Assembly: GCA_029555885.1 (NCBI GenBank)
Contig: JAKPQT010000212.1
Location: forward strand, 1-32,086
Reading direction: 5' to 3'
Length of the DNA: 32,086 bases
Origin: Chloroflexota bacterium
GTDB taxonomy: Bacteria; Chloroflexota; Anaerolineae; CG2-30-64-16
In this document: one piece after another, positions 7,448 to 14,293 of the stretch
Numbering within the stretch: position 1 is the first letter of the stretch
Layout: each line of letters opens with the position of its first letter
Translations under genes and position numbers: made by a program
The notes under the pieces: model-generated
Databases searched by the model: none
What the model was told of the DNA's origin: nothing
Seen by the model: only the letters and a program-made list of their open reading frames with translations

Positions 7448-8563
7448 ATGAACTCCAAAGAGCGCCTCTTGACGGCCCTCAAACGCGGCAAGCCTGATCG
7501 GCTGCCCGCTTCGGTCCACCAGTGGCAGGGCTACCACCTGGCCGAATACATGGGCGGCATCTCCGACCTGGAGGCCTTCCAGCAGGTCGGCCTGGATGCG
7601 CAAATCCAGTATTTCCAGGACATGGGCCAGTTCTGGCTGGTCGATGCCGACATGACCAAGTTCAACACGCCCACCTGGCGCGACGAAGTCACCGCGGTCA
7701 GCAGCGACCCGGATCACCGCATCGCGCACCATACCATCCACACGCCCGAAGGCGTGCTGACCTATAAGACCGAGGGCGACCGCAAGACCACGTGGATCAC
7801 CGAGTACCTCATCAAGCACGACGAGGATATCGAGCTTATCCGCAAGTACATGCCCGTCCCTGCGCTGGACCCGGCCCCGATTGCGCAACGTTATGACGAG
7901 GTGGGCGATGCGGGGATCCTGCGCGGATTCGTGTGGGGCGACCAGGCCGGCTGCTGGCAGCACGCGGCCTGCCTGATGGACATCACCGACCTGATCTTCG
8001 CCGCGGTGGACCGGCCCGAGTGGGTGCACCGGCTGCTGGGGATCCTGCTGGAGAAGAAGCTCCAGTTCGTGGAGACGATGAAAGGGGCGAAGTTCGACCT
8101 GATCGAAACCGGCGGCGGGTCCGCCTCTTCGACCGTCATTTCACCGACGCTGCACCGCGAGTTCTGCCTGCCTTATGACCGCAAGGTGCACGACGCGCTG
8201 CACTCGCTCGGCTTCCTCGTGACCTACCACACCTGCGGCGGCACGGTCGGCATCGAGGAACTGATCGTGGCGAACGGCTGCGACGCGTCGGAAACCCTCG
8301 CGCCGGTGAGCGTGGGCGGCAACCAGGAGCCGTGGGACTTCAAGCGCAAGGTAGGGGATCGCATCGCGCTCATCGGTGGGCTGGACCAGTTCAACACCCT
8401 GACCGCGGGCAGCCCCGCGGACATCCGCGCAATGGTCCACCGGCTGTTCGAGACGGTCGGCTGCGACGGCGGCTACATCTGCTCCTGCTCCGACCACTTC
8501 TTCGACACGCCGGTGGAGAAGCTCGTCGCGTTCGCAGATGCCGCGCGGGAGTGTGTGTATTAG
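7448..8563 (+). CDS. Uroporphyrinogen decarboxylase / MtaA-CmuA family protein
   Basis: A 371-residue TIM-barrel protein of the UroD superfamily: RLLTALKRGKPDRLP at the N-terminus, LIETGGGSASSTVISP in the centre, and IGGLDQFNTLTAGSPADIRAMV near the end. It has His261-Thr-Cys263 and Cys345/Cys347 near the C-terminus, the kind of His-x-Cys...Cys zinc site used by the corrinoid methyltransferases MtaA and CmuA. A true HemE would lack these. It is therefore more likely a methyl transfer or demethylation enzyme than a haem biosynthesis enzyme. No corrinoid protein is encoded nearby. ATG 7448 is chosen because GGAG lies 9 bp upstream; the in-frame ATG at 7439 is too close. It forms a two-gene unit with the LacI regulator. 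Confidence 0.8.
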   Translation: MNSKERLLTALKRGKPDRLPASVHQWQGYHLAEYMGGISDLEAFQQVGLDAQIQYFQDMGQFWLVDADMTKFNTPTWRDEVTAVSSDPDHRIAHHTIHTPEGVLTYKTEGDRKTTWITEYLIKHDEDIELIRKYMPVPALDPAPIAQRYDEVGDAGILRGFVWGDQAGCWQHAACLMDITDLIFAAVDRPEWVHRLLGILLEKKLQFVETMKGAKFDLIETGGGSASSTVISPTLHREFCLPYDRKVHDALHSLGFLVTYHTCGGTVGIEELIVANGCDASETLAPVSVGGNQEPWDFKRKVGDRIALIGGLDQFNTLTAGSPADIRAMVHRLFETVGCDGGYICSCSDHFFDTPVEKLVAFADAARECVY

Positions 8564-8572
8564 TTCCAAGAG

Positions 8573-8615
8573 CCTCTTGTCGTTGCCGCACCTTCGGTAC
8601 GGCAACGACAAGAGG
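8573..8615. terminator. Hairpin between convergent genes
   Basis: CCTCTTGTCGTTGCCG (8573-8588) pairs perfectly with 8600-8615, with a short loop that can pair further. It lies between the stops at 8563 and 8625 and could end transcription from both sides. There is no U-run. Confidence 0.7.
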
Positions 8616-8620
8616 TTATG

Positions 8621-8638
8621 GTACTCAGAAGCCCCTTA
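8621..8638 (-). repeat. 3'-end element, copy 1
   Basis: Minus-strand TAAGGGGCTTCTGAGTAC covers the last codons and TGA of the nucleotidyltransferase and sits beside a hairpin. A near-identical copy lies at 13649-13665 at another gene end. Confidence 0.55.
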
Positions 8639-9365
8639 ACTCCGTGCTCGACCGCCGCGGCAGCCCGGCCTTCGGCTGCCGCGCGAGCACCATGTACTCG
8701 ATGCCGTGAGCCTCGCAGTACGCACGCTTCTCCGGCTTGTCGCCGTCCTCGTTCACCGCATAGATATGGGGCCGGATGCGCTCGATCTCCGGCTCTGCAT
8801 CCAGCCAGCCGTGCCCCGTCGATAGCATCGCCCGGTACACATAGCGGATGGACGCGACCATGTACAGCCGCTCCGCCTCGCCGATCAGCGGATGCCCCTC
8901 GCCCTTGAGCAGCCGGATGTTCGCGTCGTGCCCGACGACCGCGTACAGCCGCCCCAGCTCGCTCACCTGCTCGAAGAAACGCACATGGCCGCTGTGCAGC
9001 CAATCGAACGAGCCGGTCACGATCACTCGTTTCTCGTTACTCGTGACTTCTTCGTCGGCTGCGTCAGCGAGTGCAGGCTTTAGCCGGTCATCCCACGAGC
9101 GTGGGTCCACATCCTGACCGGCTAGAGTCTCGACTCCGGCAGGCAGCTCGTCCACCACGACTACGTCTCTCACATACCGCAGCGCGGCCAGGAAGTAATG
9201 CCGCTCGGCCAGCGGGAACTTCGGCGGGCTGCCGGTCTGCGCGAGGACCAGCGCATCCGACCACAGGTGCACGCGCACCGGGCCGCGCTGCGCCGCCGCT
9301 TCCAGCCCGCGCACGTGGTGTGCGCGCAGGTCATCGAAGCTGCCGCTGACCTCGACGACGGTCAT
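8625..9365 (-). CDS. Tandem cytidylyltransferase-like protein, first domain degenerate
   Basis: A 246-residue protein with two nucleotidyltransferase-fold segments. The second (about 113-246) is intact: VTGSFDWLHSGHVRFFEQ contains the HxGH nucleotide-binding motif (124-127), and RRSSTELR near the end matches the (I/R)SST motif. The first (about 1-75) begins the same way, VSGSFDDLRAHHVRGL, but has HHVR in place of HxGH and lacks the second motif, so it is probably inactive. The linker VTSNEKR (107-113) is encoded by a TTACTCG-type heptamer array. Its ATG overlaps the stop of the GHMP kinase gene (ATGA). It is the last gene of a three-gene operon with an NDP-sugar epimerase, so activation of a sugar phosphate with a nucleotide is the likely role. 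The substrate is unknown. Confidence 0.8.
   Translation of the reverse strand: MTVVEVSGSFDDLRAHHVRGLEAAAQRGPVRVHLWSDALVLAQTGSPPKFPLAERHYFLAALRYVRDVVVVDELPAGVETLAGQDVDPRSWDDRLKPALADAADEEVTSNEKRVIVTGSFDWLHSGHVRFFEQVSELGRLYAVVGHDANIRLLKGEGHPLIGEAERLYMVASIRYVYRAMLSTGHGWLDAEPEIERIRPHIYAVNEDGDKPEKRAYCEAHGIEYMVLARQPKAGLPRRSSTELRGF
9023..9043. repeat. TTACTCG heptamer array inside a coding region
   Basis: Three units, TCACTCG, TTTCTCG and TTACTCG, encode the linker between the two nucleotidyltransferase segments. The same unit occurs at 1442, 18373 and 19534-19661. Confidence 0.7.
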
Positions 9366-10204
9366 CGCTGCGCCTCCCGGCCGGGCAGCCGCACGGTCAC
9401 GCGGAATCCGCCGGGGACCGGCTCATCCGCCACGACGAACAGGTAGCCGCCCCCACAGCCGGAGTACATCGCGCCCGGATAGCGCGCCTGGTAATACGCC
9501 AGCAGCGCCATCAGGTCCACGGTCAGCGTCGGGTGGCGGACCACGTGCGGCAGGAGCGCCTCCCAGCAGCGCATACACTCGTTGAATGACTCGCCCAGCG
9601 CAGCGAGGTTACGCTGCAGGATGGCCGCGTAACAGTCCTGGCCCGACCGGCCCAGCCGCCGGATCCACTCGGCATCGAGGTTCTTGATGCCGAGCGGGTT
9701 GTAGCCTGCGGGCCGCGGGCAGACCGGTACGAGATGAATCACCCGGCCCACCCACGCGGCCACATCGGGGTCGCAGCAGTTCTCGACGTGCGCCGGGAAG
9801 TAGCCGTCCTCAACCGTGATGTCGTAATCCAGCCGGCTGATGCCCGGATAGATGAGGCCGGCCATGTCCTGCGAGCCGGACGGCTCGGCCTGGCCCTGGT
9901 TCTCCGCGTCGTAGAGCTCGCGCACCAGGTCAGCCGGGGGCCGGTCGGGCAGCCGGTCGCCCCACATGCGCTGCGCGACGCGGCGCGTGCTCGTGCCCAG
10001 GCCGCACCGATCCATGAACCGGAACTCCGGCTCCAGGGCGACGACGACCATCGAGCCGGGCGGCGTCGGGTTGTGCTGCGAGAGGAAGGGCTGGTCGATC
10101 CACCCGCCGGCCAGGGCCATACGATAGGGGATGCTGCCGATGACGTGCCGAATGTCGGCCCGAATATCGGCTGCGGCTGGCGCAGGTGCCACTGTCGATT
10201 GCAT
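9362..10204 (-). CDS. GHMP-family sugar kinase-like protein
   Basis: A 280-residue protein with the three GHMP motifs in order: PYRMALAGGWIDQP (25-38) as the N-terminal motif, GLGTSTRRVAQ as the phosphate-binding loop, and SGCGGGYLFVV near the C-terminus. It resembles the heptose and fucose kinase branch, but it is short for that group (usually over 300 residues), and the loop is divergent, with Arg after GLGTST where Ala/Ser is usual. The expected role is anomeric phosphorylation of a sugar before nucleotide activation by the next gene. GGGAGG lies 7 bp before the ATG. The gene starts 15 bp after the epimerase stop and overlaps the nucleotidyltransferase start. The substrate is unknown, and reduced or altered activity is possible. 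Confidence 0.75.
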   Translation of the reverse strand: MQSTVAPAPAAADIRADIRHVIGSIPYRMALAGGWIDQPFLSQHNPTPPGSMVVVALEPEFRFMDRCGLGTSTRRVAQRMWGDRLPDRPPADLVRELYDAENQGQAEPSGSQDMAGLIYPGISRLDYDITVEDGYFPAHVENCCDPDVAAWVGRVIHLVPVCPRPAGYNPLGIKNLDAEWIRRLGRSGQDCYAAILQRNLAALGESFNECMRCWEALLPHVVRHPTLTVDLMALLAYYQARYPGAMYSGCGGGYLFVVADEPVPGGFRVTVRLPGREAQR

Positions 10205-10219
10205 CAGATGGCCTCCCGC

Positions 10220-11284
10220 TCAGGCGGTTACGACGTGCTCGCTGACGACCTGCTTGCCTGCCTTGCGCGCGTAGTACTGCTCCTCGATCCACGCGTACGT
10301 CCGGCGCATGCCCTCGCGGAGCGGCGTGTTCGGCTCCCAGCCGAGGACGGACTTGATGAAGGTGTTGTCGCTGTTGCGGCCCGCGACCCCTTTCGGCGCG
10401 TCCAACTGATAATGACGCTGGAGCTTGACGCCCGCGATGTCCTCAATGTAGTCCACCAACTGGTTGATCGAGACCAGTTCGTGCGAGCCGAGGTTGATGG
10501 GCGTGGCGATCAGGTCCTCGCAGTGAGTGATCATGTCGATGCCCTTGACGCAGTCGTCGATGAAGCAGAAGCTGCGGGTCTGCGTGCCGTCGCCCCAGAT
10601 GTCGATTTCCAGCTTGCCGGTGTCCTTCGCCTCGATGACCTTGCGGGAGAGCGCCGCGGGAGCCTTCTCGCGGCCGCCGTACCATGTGCCGTTCGGCCCG
10701 TAGATGTTGTGGAAGCGCGCGATGAACGTCTTCATGCCCCGTTCGGCCCAGTATTCCTGGCAGAACATCTCGCTCATCAGCTTCTCCCAGCCATAGCCGC
10801 GCTCGGCCATCGCCGGATACGCGTCCGATTCCTTGAGCGCGCGCACGTTCGGGTCCTTCTGCAGGTCGGTGTTGTACGCGCACGCGGATGATGAGAAGAA
10901 GTAGCGCCGCGCGCCCGCGCGGTACGCCGCCTCGACCAGGTGCGTGTTGATGAGGATGCTGCGCAGGCACTCGATGCGGAAGCGCTCGATAAAGCCCATG
11001 CCGCCCATGTCTGCGGCCAGGTTGTAGACCTCCGCCGCGCCTTCGACGGCCTTTTCCGCATTCGCACGATCGCTCAGGTCGAGGCACAGGTTCTCGACGC
11101 CCGGGGTCCGCTGGTACCAGTAGGGCAGCGGTTTCTTGTCGATGGCCCGGATACGCGTGAAGCCCTGCTCGTGGAAGTGGCGGGTCAGCGCACCGGCAAT
11201 GAAGCCGCCTGCGCCTGCGATGACGATGAGGTCGTCCTTCTTCAGGTCAGGACTGGTCGCGGCAGTGAGATTATATTGTGTCAT
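10220..11284 (-). CDS. NAD-dependent sugar epimerase, GDP-mannose 3,5-epimerase-like
   Basis: A 354-residue short-chain (extended SDR) enzyme. GAGGFIAG (24-31) binds NAD, and a serine-rich segment followed by YGWEK gives the catalytic Ser-Tyr-Lys set. It closely follows plant GDP-mannose 3,5-epimerase in NLAADMGGMGFI, SSSACAY, RFHNIYGPNGTWYGGREKAPAA and RSFCFIDDCVKGI. It should convert GDP-mannose, or a related NDP-sugar, to an epimer such as the galacto or gulo form. ATG 11284 has GGAG 8 bp upstream and a promoter with an overlapping palindrome. It is the first gene of the operon with the kinase and the nucleotidyltransferase. Related decarboxylases or dehydratases share the fold, but the GREKAP segment supports the epimerase branch. 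Confidence 0.85.
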   Translation of the reverse strand: MTQYNLTAATSPDLKKDDLIVIAGAGGFIAGALTRHFHEQGFTRIRAIDKKPLPYWYQRTPGVENLCLDLSDRANAEKAVEGAAEVYNLAADMGGMGFIERFRIECLRSILINTHLVEAAYRAGARRYFFSSSACAYNTDLQKDPNVRALKESDAYPAMAERGYGWEKLMSEMFCQEYWAERGMKTFIARFHNIYGPNGTWYGGREKAPAALSRKVIEAKDTGKLEIDIWGDGTQTRSFCFIDDCVKGIDMITHCEDLIATPINLGSHELVSINQLVDYIEDIAGVKLQRHYQLDAPKGVAGRNSDNTFIKSVLGWEPNTPLREGMRRTYAWIEEQYYARKAGKQVVSEHVVTA

Positions 11285-11301
11285 TCGAGTTTCTCCTTGA
11301 A

Positions 11302-11317
11302 ATGGTAACGATACCAT
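11302..11317. promoter_or_regulatory. LacI-family operator-like palindrome
   Basis: ATGGTAACGATACCAT is symmetric around a central CG (ATGGTA-N-CG-N-TACCAT), the usual form of LacI-family operators. It overlaps the -10 element of the epimerase promoter and lies just upstream of the ribosome binding site, so a bound repressor should block the operon. Confidence 0.7.
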
Positions 11318-11344
11318 GCTATCACCGTCCGCTATGCCGGGCAA
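11316..11344 (-). promoter_or_regulatory. Promoter of the sugar-nucleotide operon
   Basis: On the minus strand there is TTGCCC (11339-11344), a 17-bp spacer and TAGCAT (11316-11321). It is back to back with the promoter of the propeller gene. Confidence 0.6.
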
Positions 11345-11346
11345 GT

Positions 11347-11375
11347 TTGCTCTGCACGCCGATTGCCCGTAAAAT
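11347..11375 (+). promoter_or_regulatory. Promoter of the Asp-box propeller gene
   Basis: TTGCTC (11347-11352), a 17-bp spacer and TAAAAT (11370-11375). The two divergent -35 boxes are only 2 bp apart. Confidence 0.6.
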
Positions 11376-11414
11376 GCCTTCTCACATGAATCCCACAGAC
11401 AGAGAGCCGCAATC

Positions 11415-12392
11415 ATGTCAGAACCAGTCTTCGAAGAAGCCGCCGATGCCGGCGCTGTGGTCTATGCCCTTGCGCCTTCGCCCGAATTTGCCGGCGACGG
11501 CATCTGTTTCGCTGCGACCGCCGCGGGCCTGCTCCGGACGGCTGACCGGGGCGCGACCTGGGAGCCTGCCTATGCCGCGCTGAACCTGCCGGAGGCCCTG
11601 CCGACGCCGGCAGTCGCCGTTTCGCCCGCGTTCAGGCACGACCAGACCGTCTTTGCAGGCGTGGCCGGTTCCGTCCTGCGCTCGACCGACGCCGGACAGA
11701 CCTGGCAGGTCGCGACCCTGCCCGCGCCCCCGCCCACGGTATCCACCCTGTGCATCTCGCCCGCCTATGAAGAGGACGGCATCCTGTTCGCCGGGTCGAT
11801 GCAGGACGGCGTGTTCCGCTCGGCCAATCGCGGCTCGAACTGGGTGGCGTGGAACTTCGGGCTGATTGACCTGAACGTCCTGTGCCTCGCGCTCTCACCG
11901 AACTTCGGCACCGACGAGACGCTGTTCGCGGGCACGGAGACGGGGCTGTTCCGCAGCACCAACGGCGGCCGGGCCTGGCGCGAGGTCCCCCTCCCCGAAG
12001 AAGCTGCGCCGGTCCTGGCGCTGGCCCTGTCGTCGCACTATGCCCAGGACGGCATCATCCTCGTCGGCACGGAGGAAGCAGGGCTGTGGATTTCCGCGGA
12101 CCGCGGCAAGAACTGGACGCACCTCTCCGGGCTGCCCGCGGGCGCAGTCAACGCCGTGCTGCTCGACCCCGAATATCCCGCGCCCCCGCGGCTCCTGGTG
12201 CTGATGGATAGCGGGCTGTATCTCTCCGAGGACAACGGGGAATCCTGGCTGGAGCTGCCTTTGGAGCTGGCCGAGGATGTCGCGCCGATGTGTGTGGCTG
12301 CACCGGAAGGGTTGACCGCCGGCGCGTTGCTGCTGGTCGGCCTGTCGGACGGCGCGGTGACGACCGTCGGCTGCCGGAGCTGTTCGGAGTAG
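11415..12392 (+). CDS. Cytoplasmic Asp-box (BNR/YCF48-like) beta-propeller protein
   Basis: A 325-residue protein built from six repeats of about 45-50 residues. Each has an Asp-box hairpin: TADRGATW, STDAGQTW, SANRGSNW, STNGGRAW, SADRGKNW and SEDNGESW. Between them are LFAGT-type strands and the recurring phrase SPAFRHDQTVFAG / SPAYEEDGILFAG / SPNFGTDETLFAG. This predicts a beta-propeller like sialidase or YCF48-type folds. There is no signal peptide or membrane helix, which is unusual because many Asp-box proteins are exported. No catalytic sialidase residues are evident. A scaffold or binding role is likely. It is divergent from the sugar-nucleotide operon and convergent with dinB. Confidence 0.8.
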   Translation: MSEPVFEEAADAGAVVYALAPSPEFAGDGICFAATAAGLLRTADRGATWEPAYAALNLPEALPTPAVAVSPAFRHDQTVFAGVAGSVLRSTDAGQTWQVATLPAPPPTVSTLCISPAYEEDGILFAGSMQDGVFRSANRGSNWVAWNFGLIDLNVLCLALSPNFGTDETLFAGTETGLFRSTNGGRAWREVPLPEEAAPVLALALSSHYAQDGIILVGTEEAGLWISADRGKNWTHLSGLPAGAVNAVLLDPEYPAPPRLLVLMDSGLYLSEDNGESWLELPLELAEDVAPMCVAAPEGLTAGALLLVGLSDGAVTTVGCRSCSE

Positions 12393-12410
12393 ACCTCACC
12401 GTGTGAGGTC
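12392..12410. terminator. Short hairpin between convergent genes
   Basis: GACCTCAC (12392-12399), loop CGT, then GTGAGGTC (12403-12410). It overlaps the stop codons of both the propeller gene and dinB, so it can serve both strands. Confidence 0.6.
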
Positions 12411-13602
12411 ACTTCTTCACCGTCCGCCCGATCCACAACTCCTCCGGCTCCTCCAGCAGCGACGCGCGCTGGACGGCCCGCTCGCCGTAGCGCGCGCGGA
12501 TGCTGTCAAGCGCGGCGTCGAGGTGGGCCTGGCGCTCATCCCCCTGCTCGAACAGGCGTAGCTGGCGGCCCTCCCGCGTGAGCCCCGTCCCGCTGACCCC
12601 CAGCAGCCGCACCGCGCGGTGATCCCACGCGGCGTCGAACAGGGCCAACACGCTCTCGTAGATGGTCGGGCCTGAATCGGTCGCATCCTCCAACGTGGTC
12701 TGCCGCGTCAGCGTCGAAAAATCCCCGTAGCGCAGCTTCAGTCCGATGGTGCGCGCCTGGAAGCCGTAGCGCCGCAGCCGCGACGCGACCGCATCACTGA
12801 GCCGCAGCAACTCGCGGCGCAGCACGGTCGCATCCCGGATGTCCTGGGCGAACGTCTCCTCGCGGCTGAGTGACTTGGTCTCATGCTCCGGCGTCACCGG
12901 GCTGTCGTCCAGCCCCTGGCTGGCGCGCCATAGCCACTCCCCGCCGGACCCGAAATGCCACTGCAGGTCCTTGAGCGGCAGCCGCGCCAGGTCACCGATG
13001 GTCTGCACGCCGAGCCGCTCCAGCTCGCGGCCCGTCACCTGGCCCACACCCCACAGCTTGCGGATGGGCAGCGGCGCGAGGAACGCGGCCTCCCCGCCGG
13101 GCGGCACGACCGTGACCGCGTGCGGCTTGCGCAGGTCGCTGGCAATCTTGGCGACGAGCTTGTTGGTTGCCACGCCGAACGAGGCGGACAGATTGAGCTC
13201 CGCTTCGATGCGATCCTGGATCGCGTGGGCCAGGCGGCCAGGCGGGCCATAATGGGCCTCCGTGCCGCTGACATCCAGGAAGGCTTCGTCGATGGAGAGA
13301 GGTTCAAGGAGCGGGGTATAATCCGCCAGGATCGCCATCACCCGGTCGGACATCTCGGAGTAGCGGCCGCGGTGGCCGGAGACGAGCACCGCGTTGGGGC
13401 ACAGGCGCAGCGCTTGGGCCGTGGGCATCGCGGAGTGGACGCCGAACTTCCGCGCCTCGTAGGACGCGGAGGCTACCACCCCGCGCACCTCGGCCCGGCC
13501 CCCGACGATGACCGGCACGCCGATCAATGCCGGATTATCGAGCCGCTCCACGGCCACGAAGAAGGCATCGAGGTCAACGTGCAGGATCGCTCGGGTGGAC
13601 AT
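12409..13602 (-). CDS. dinB: DNA polymerase IV (Y-family translesion polymerase)
   Basis: A 397-residue Y-family polymerase. It has the N-terminal ILHVDLDAFFVAVE with metal-binding Asp10, YEARKFGVHSAMP, and the second catalytic pair SIDEAFLDVSG (Asp105-Glu106). The thumb helix-hairpin-helix region (IRKLWGVG, TIGDLARLP) and the little finger domain (ETFAQDI, IGLKLRYGDFSTLTRQ, RLLGVSGTGL) follow. Length is normal for the family. It carries out low-fidelity synthesis past lesions. There is no clear beta-clamp motif at the C-terminus, which ends IGRTVKK; QLRLFEQ further in may serve instead. ATG 13602 has GAGG 9 bp upstream; GTG 13617 is an alternative. I see no LexA-like palindrome upstream. Confidence 0.95.
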   Translation of the reverse strand: MSTRAILHVDLDAFFVAVERLDNPALIGVPVIVGGRAEVRGVVASASYEARKFGVHSAMPTAQALRLCPNAVLVSGHRGRYSEMSDRVMAILADYTPLLEPLSIDEAFLDVSGTEAHYGPPGRLAHAIQDRIEAELNLSASFGVATNKLVAKIASDLRKPHAVTVVPPGGEAAFLAPLPIRKLWGVGQVTGRELERLGVQTIGDLARLPLKDLQWHFGSGGEWLWRASQGLDDSPVTPEHETKSLSREETFAQDIRDATVLRRELLRLSDAVASRLRRYGFQARTIGLKLRYGDFSTLTRQTTLEDATDSGPTIYESVLALFDAAWDHRAVRLLGVSGTGLTREGRQLRLFEQGDERQAHLDAALDSIRARYGERAVQRASLLEEPEELWIGRTVKK

Positions 13603-13614
13603 GCTTGTGGGCCT

Positions 13615-13649
13615 CACGAACCCATTTTGTTCAACAAAACGGGTTCGTG
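13615..13649. terminator. Hairpin after the frameshifted membrane gene
   Basis: CACGAACCC (13615-13623) and TTTTG pair with CAAAA and GGGTTCGTG (13641-13649), giving a stem broken by one mismatch. It lies between the stop at 13663 and the dinB start and probably ends the upstream transcript. Confidence 0.6.
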
Positions 13650-13665
13650 TATCAGAAACCCCTTA
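13649..13665 (-). repeat. 3'-end element, copy 2
   Basis: Minus-strand TAAGGGGTTTCTGATAC includes the TAA stop of the membrane gene and runs straight into a hairpin. It matches the element at 8621-8638 apart from one substitution and one gap. Confidence 0.55.
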
Positions 13666-14144
13666 CCCCATATTCTCGGATCGCACCGACGCGTAGATCA
13701 CACCGCCCAGCGCGCCCAGCCCCGCGCCGAGCACCAGCGTAAGCGGCAGACAGCATATCAGCGCGAACCCGGCAAACGTGCCCGGCCCGAAGATGGCCTC
13801 AGGGTTCAGCCCCAGCTCCTCGAACTGGCGCAGGCTCTCCGCGGGCAACTGGTTCAGCAGGGCCTCCGTGCCGCCGGACACAGAGAGGCTGAGGGGCGTG
13901 AGGATGACCTGCAAGATGCCGGCGATGAGACCGGCAATCAGCCCCGCCAGCGCGCCCTCGCCCGGGCCGAGCCAGGCGTGCGCGGCGCTGGCATCCACGA
14001 GGCGGCCAGCGCGCCGGCCACGCCGTACACGATCAGGCTCAACGGCAACGTACACAGGCCCACCACCGGAATGAGGCCGAGGAGATTCAGAACCAGCAGG
14101 GCAATCCCACCGAAGATGCCGGCCTTGATGAAGGGACGAGTCAT
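13663..14144 (-). pseudogene. Small integral membrane protein gene with a -1 frameshift
   Basis: Read from ATG 14144 (GGAGG just upstream), the first frame gives MTRPFIKAGIFGG, then two hydrophobic helices up to YGVAGALAASW, and then goes to nonsense. The other frame continues with GPGEGALAGLIAGLIAG, a helix, a Leu-rich loop, LICCLPLTLVLGAGLGALGG and a TAA at 13663. Joining the frames at about 13960-13975 gives a smooth 160-residue, roughly four-helix protein. The span is 482 bp, one short of a codon multiple, which fits a single deleted base, perhaps in the G/C run CCCGGGCC. The function is unknown. The promoter is excellent, so this could be a recent mutation or a sequencing error. Confidence 0.7.
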
Positions 14145-14210
14145 GCTTCCTCCACTGAGAAGAATCAGGTGCAAATGACCCCGGAGTAACGAAGTTCAGG
14201 CCACACCTGC

Positions 14211-14239
14211 AATATAGCATCCTGAATAGTGCTTGTCAA
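14211..14239 (-). promoter_or_regulatory. Near-consensus promoter of the frameshifted membrane gene
   Basis: On the minus strand there is TTGACA (14234-14239), a 17-bp spacer and TATATT (14211-14216). Its -35 box shares five of six base pairs with the -35 box of the divergent PDZ gene promoter. Confidence 0.75.
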
Positions 14240-14261
14240 TCGGTTCGATTTGTAGTAATTT
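14233..14261 (+). promoter_or_regulatory. Promoter of the PDZ gene
   Basis: TTGTCA (14233-14238), a 17-bp spacer and TAATTT (14256-14261). The two polymerases cannot occupy the shared -35 at the same time. Confidence 0.7.
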
Positions 14262-14293
14262 AGCAGCATCCTTCCATTGTCAGGAGCTTGAAG

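Noticed and set aside
7448..8563. Calling this gene hemE
   Set aside because: The His-x-Cys and C-terminal Cys residues and the LacI context fit the MtaA/CmuA branch better, and no other haem genes are nearby.
13603..13662. LexA/SOS box upstream of dinB
   Set aside because: The palindrome there is a long terminator-like hairpin, not an SOS-type operator.
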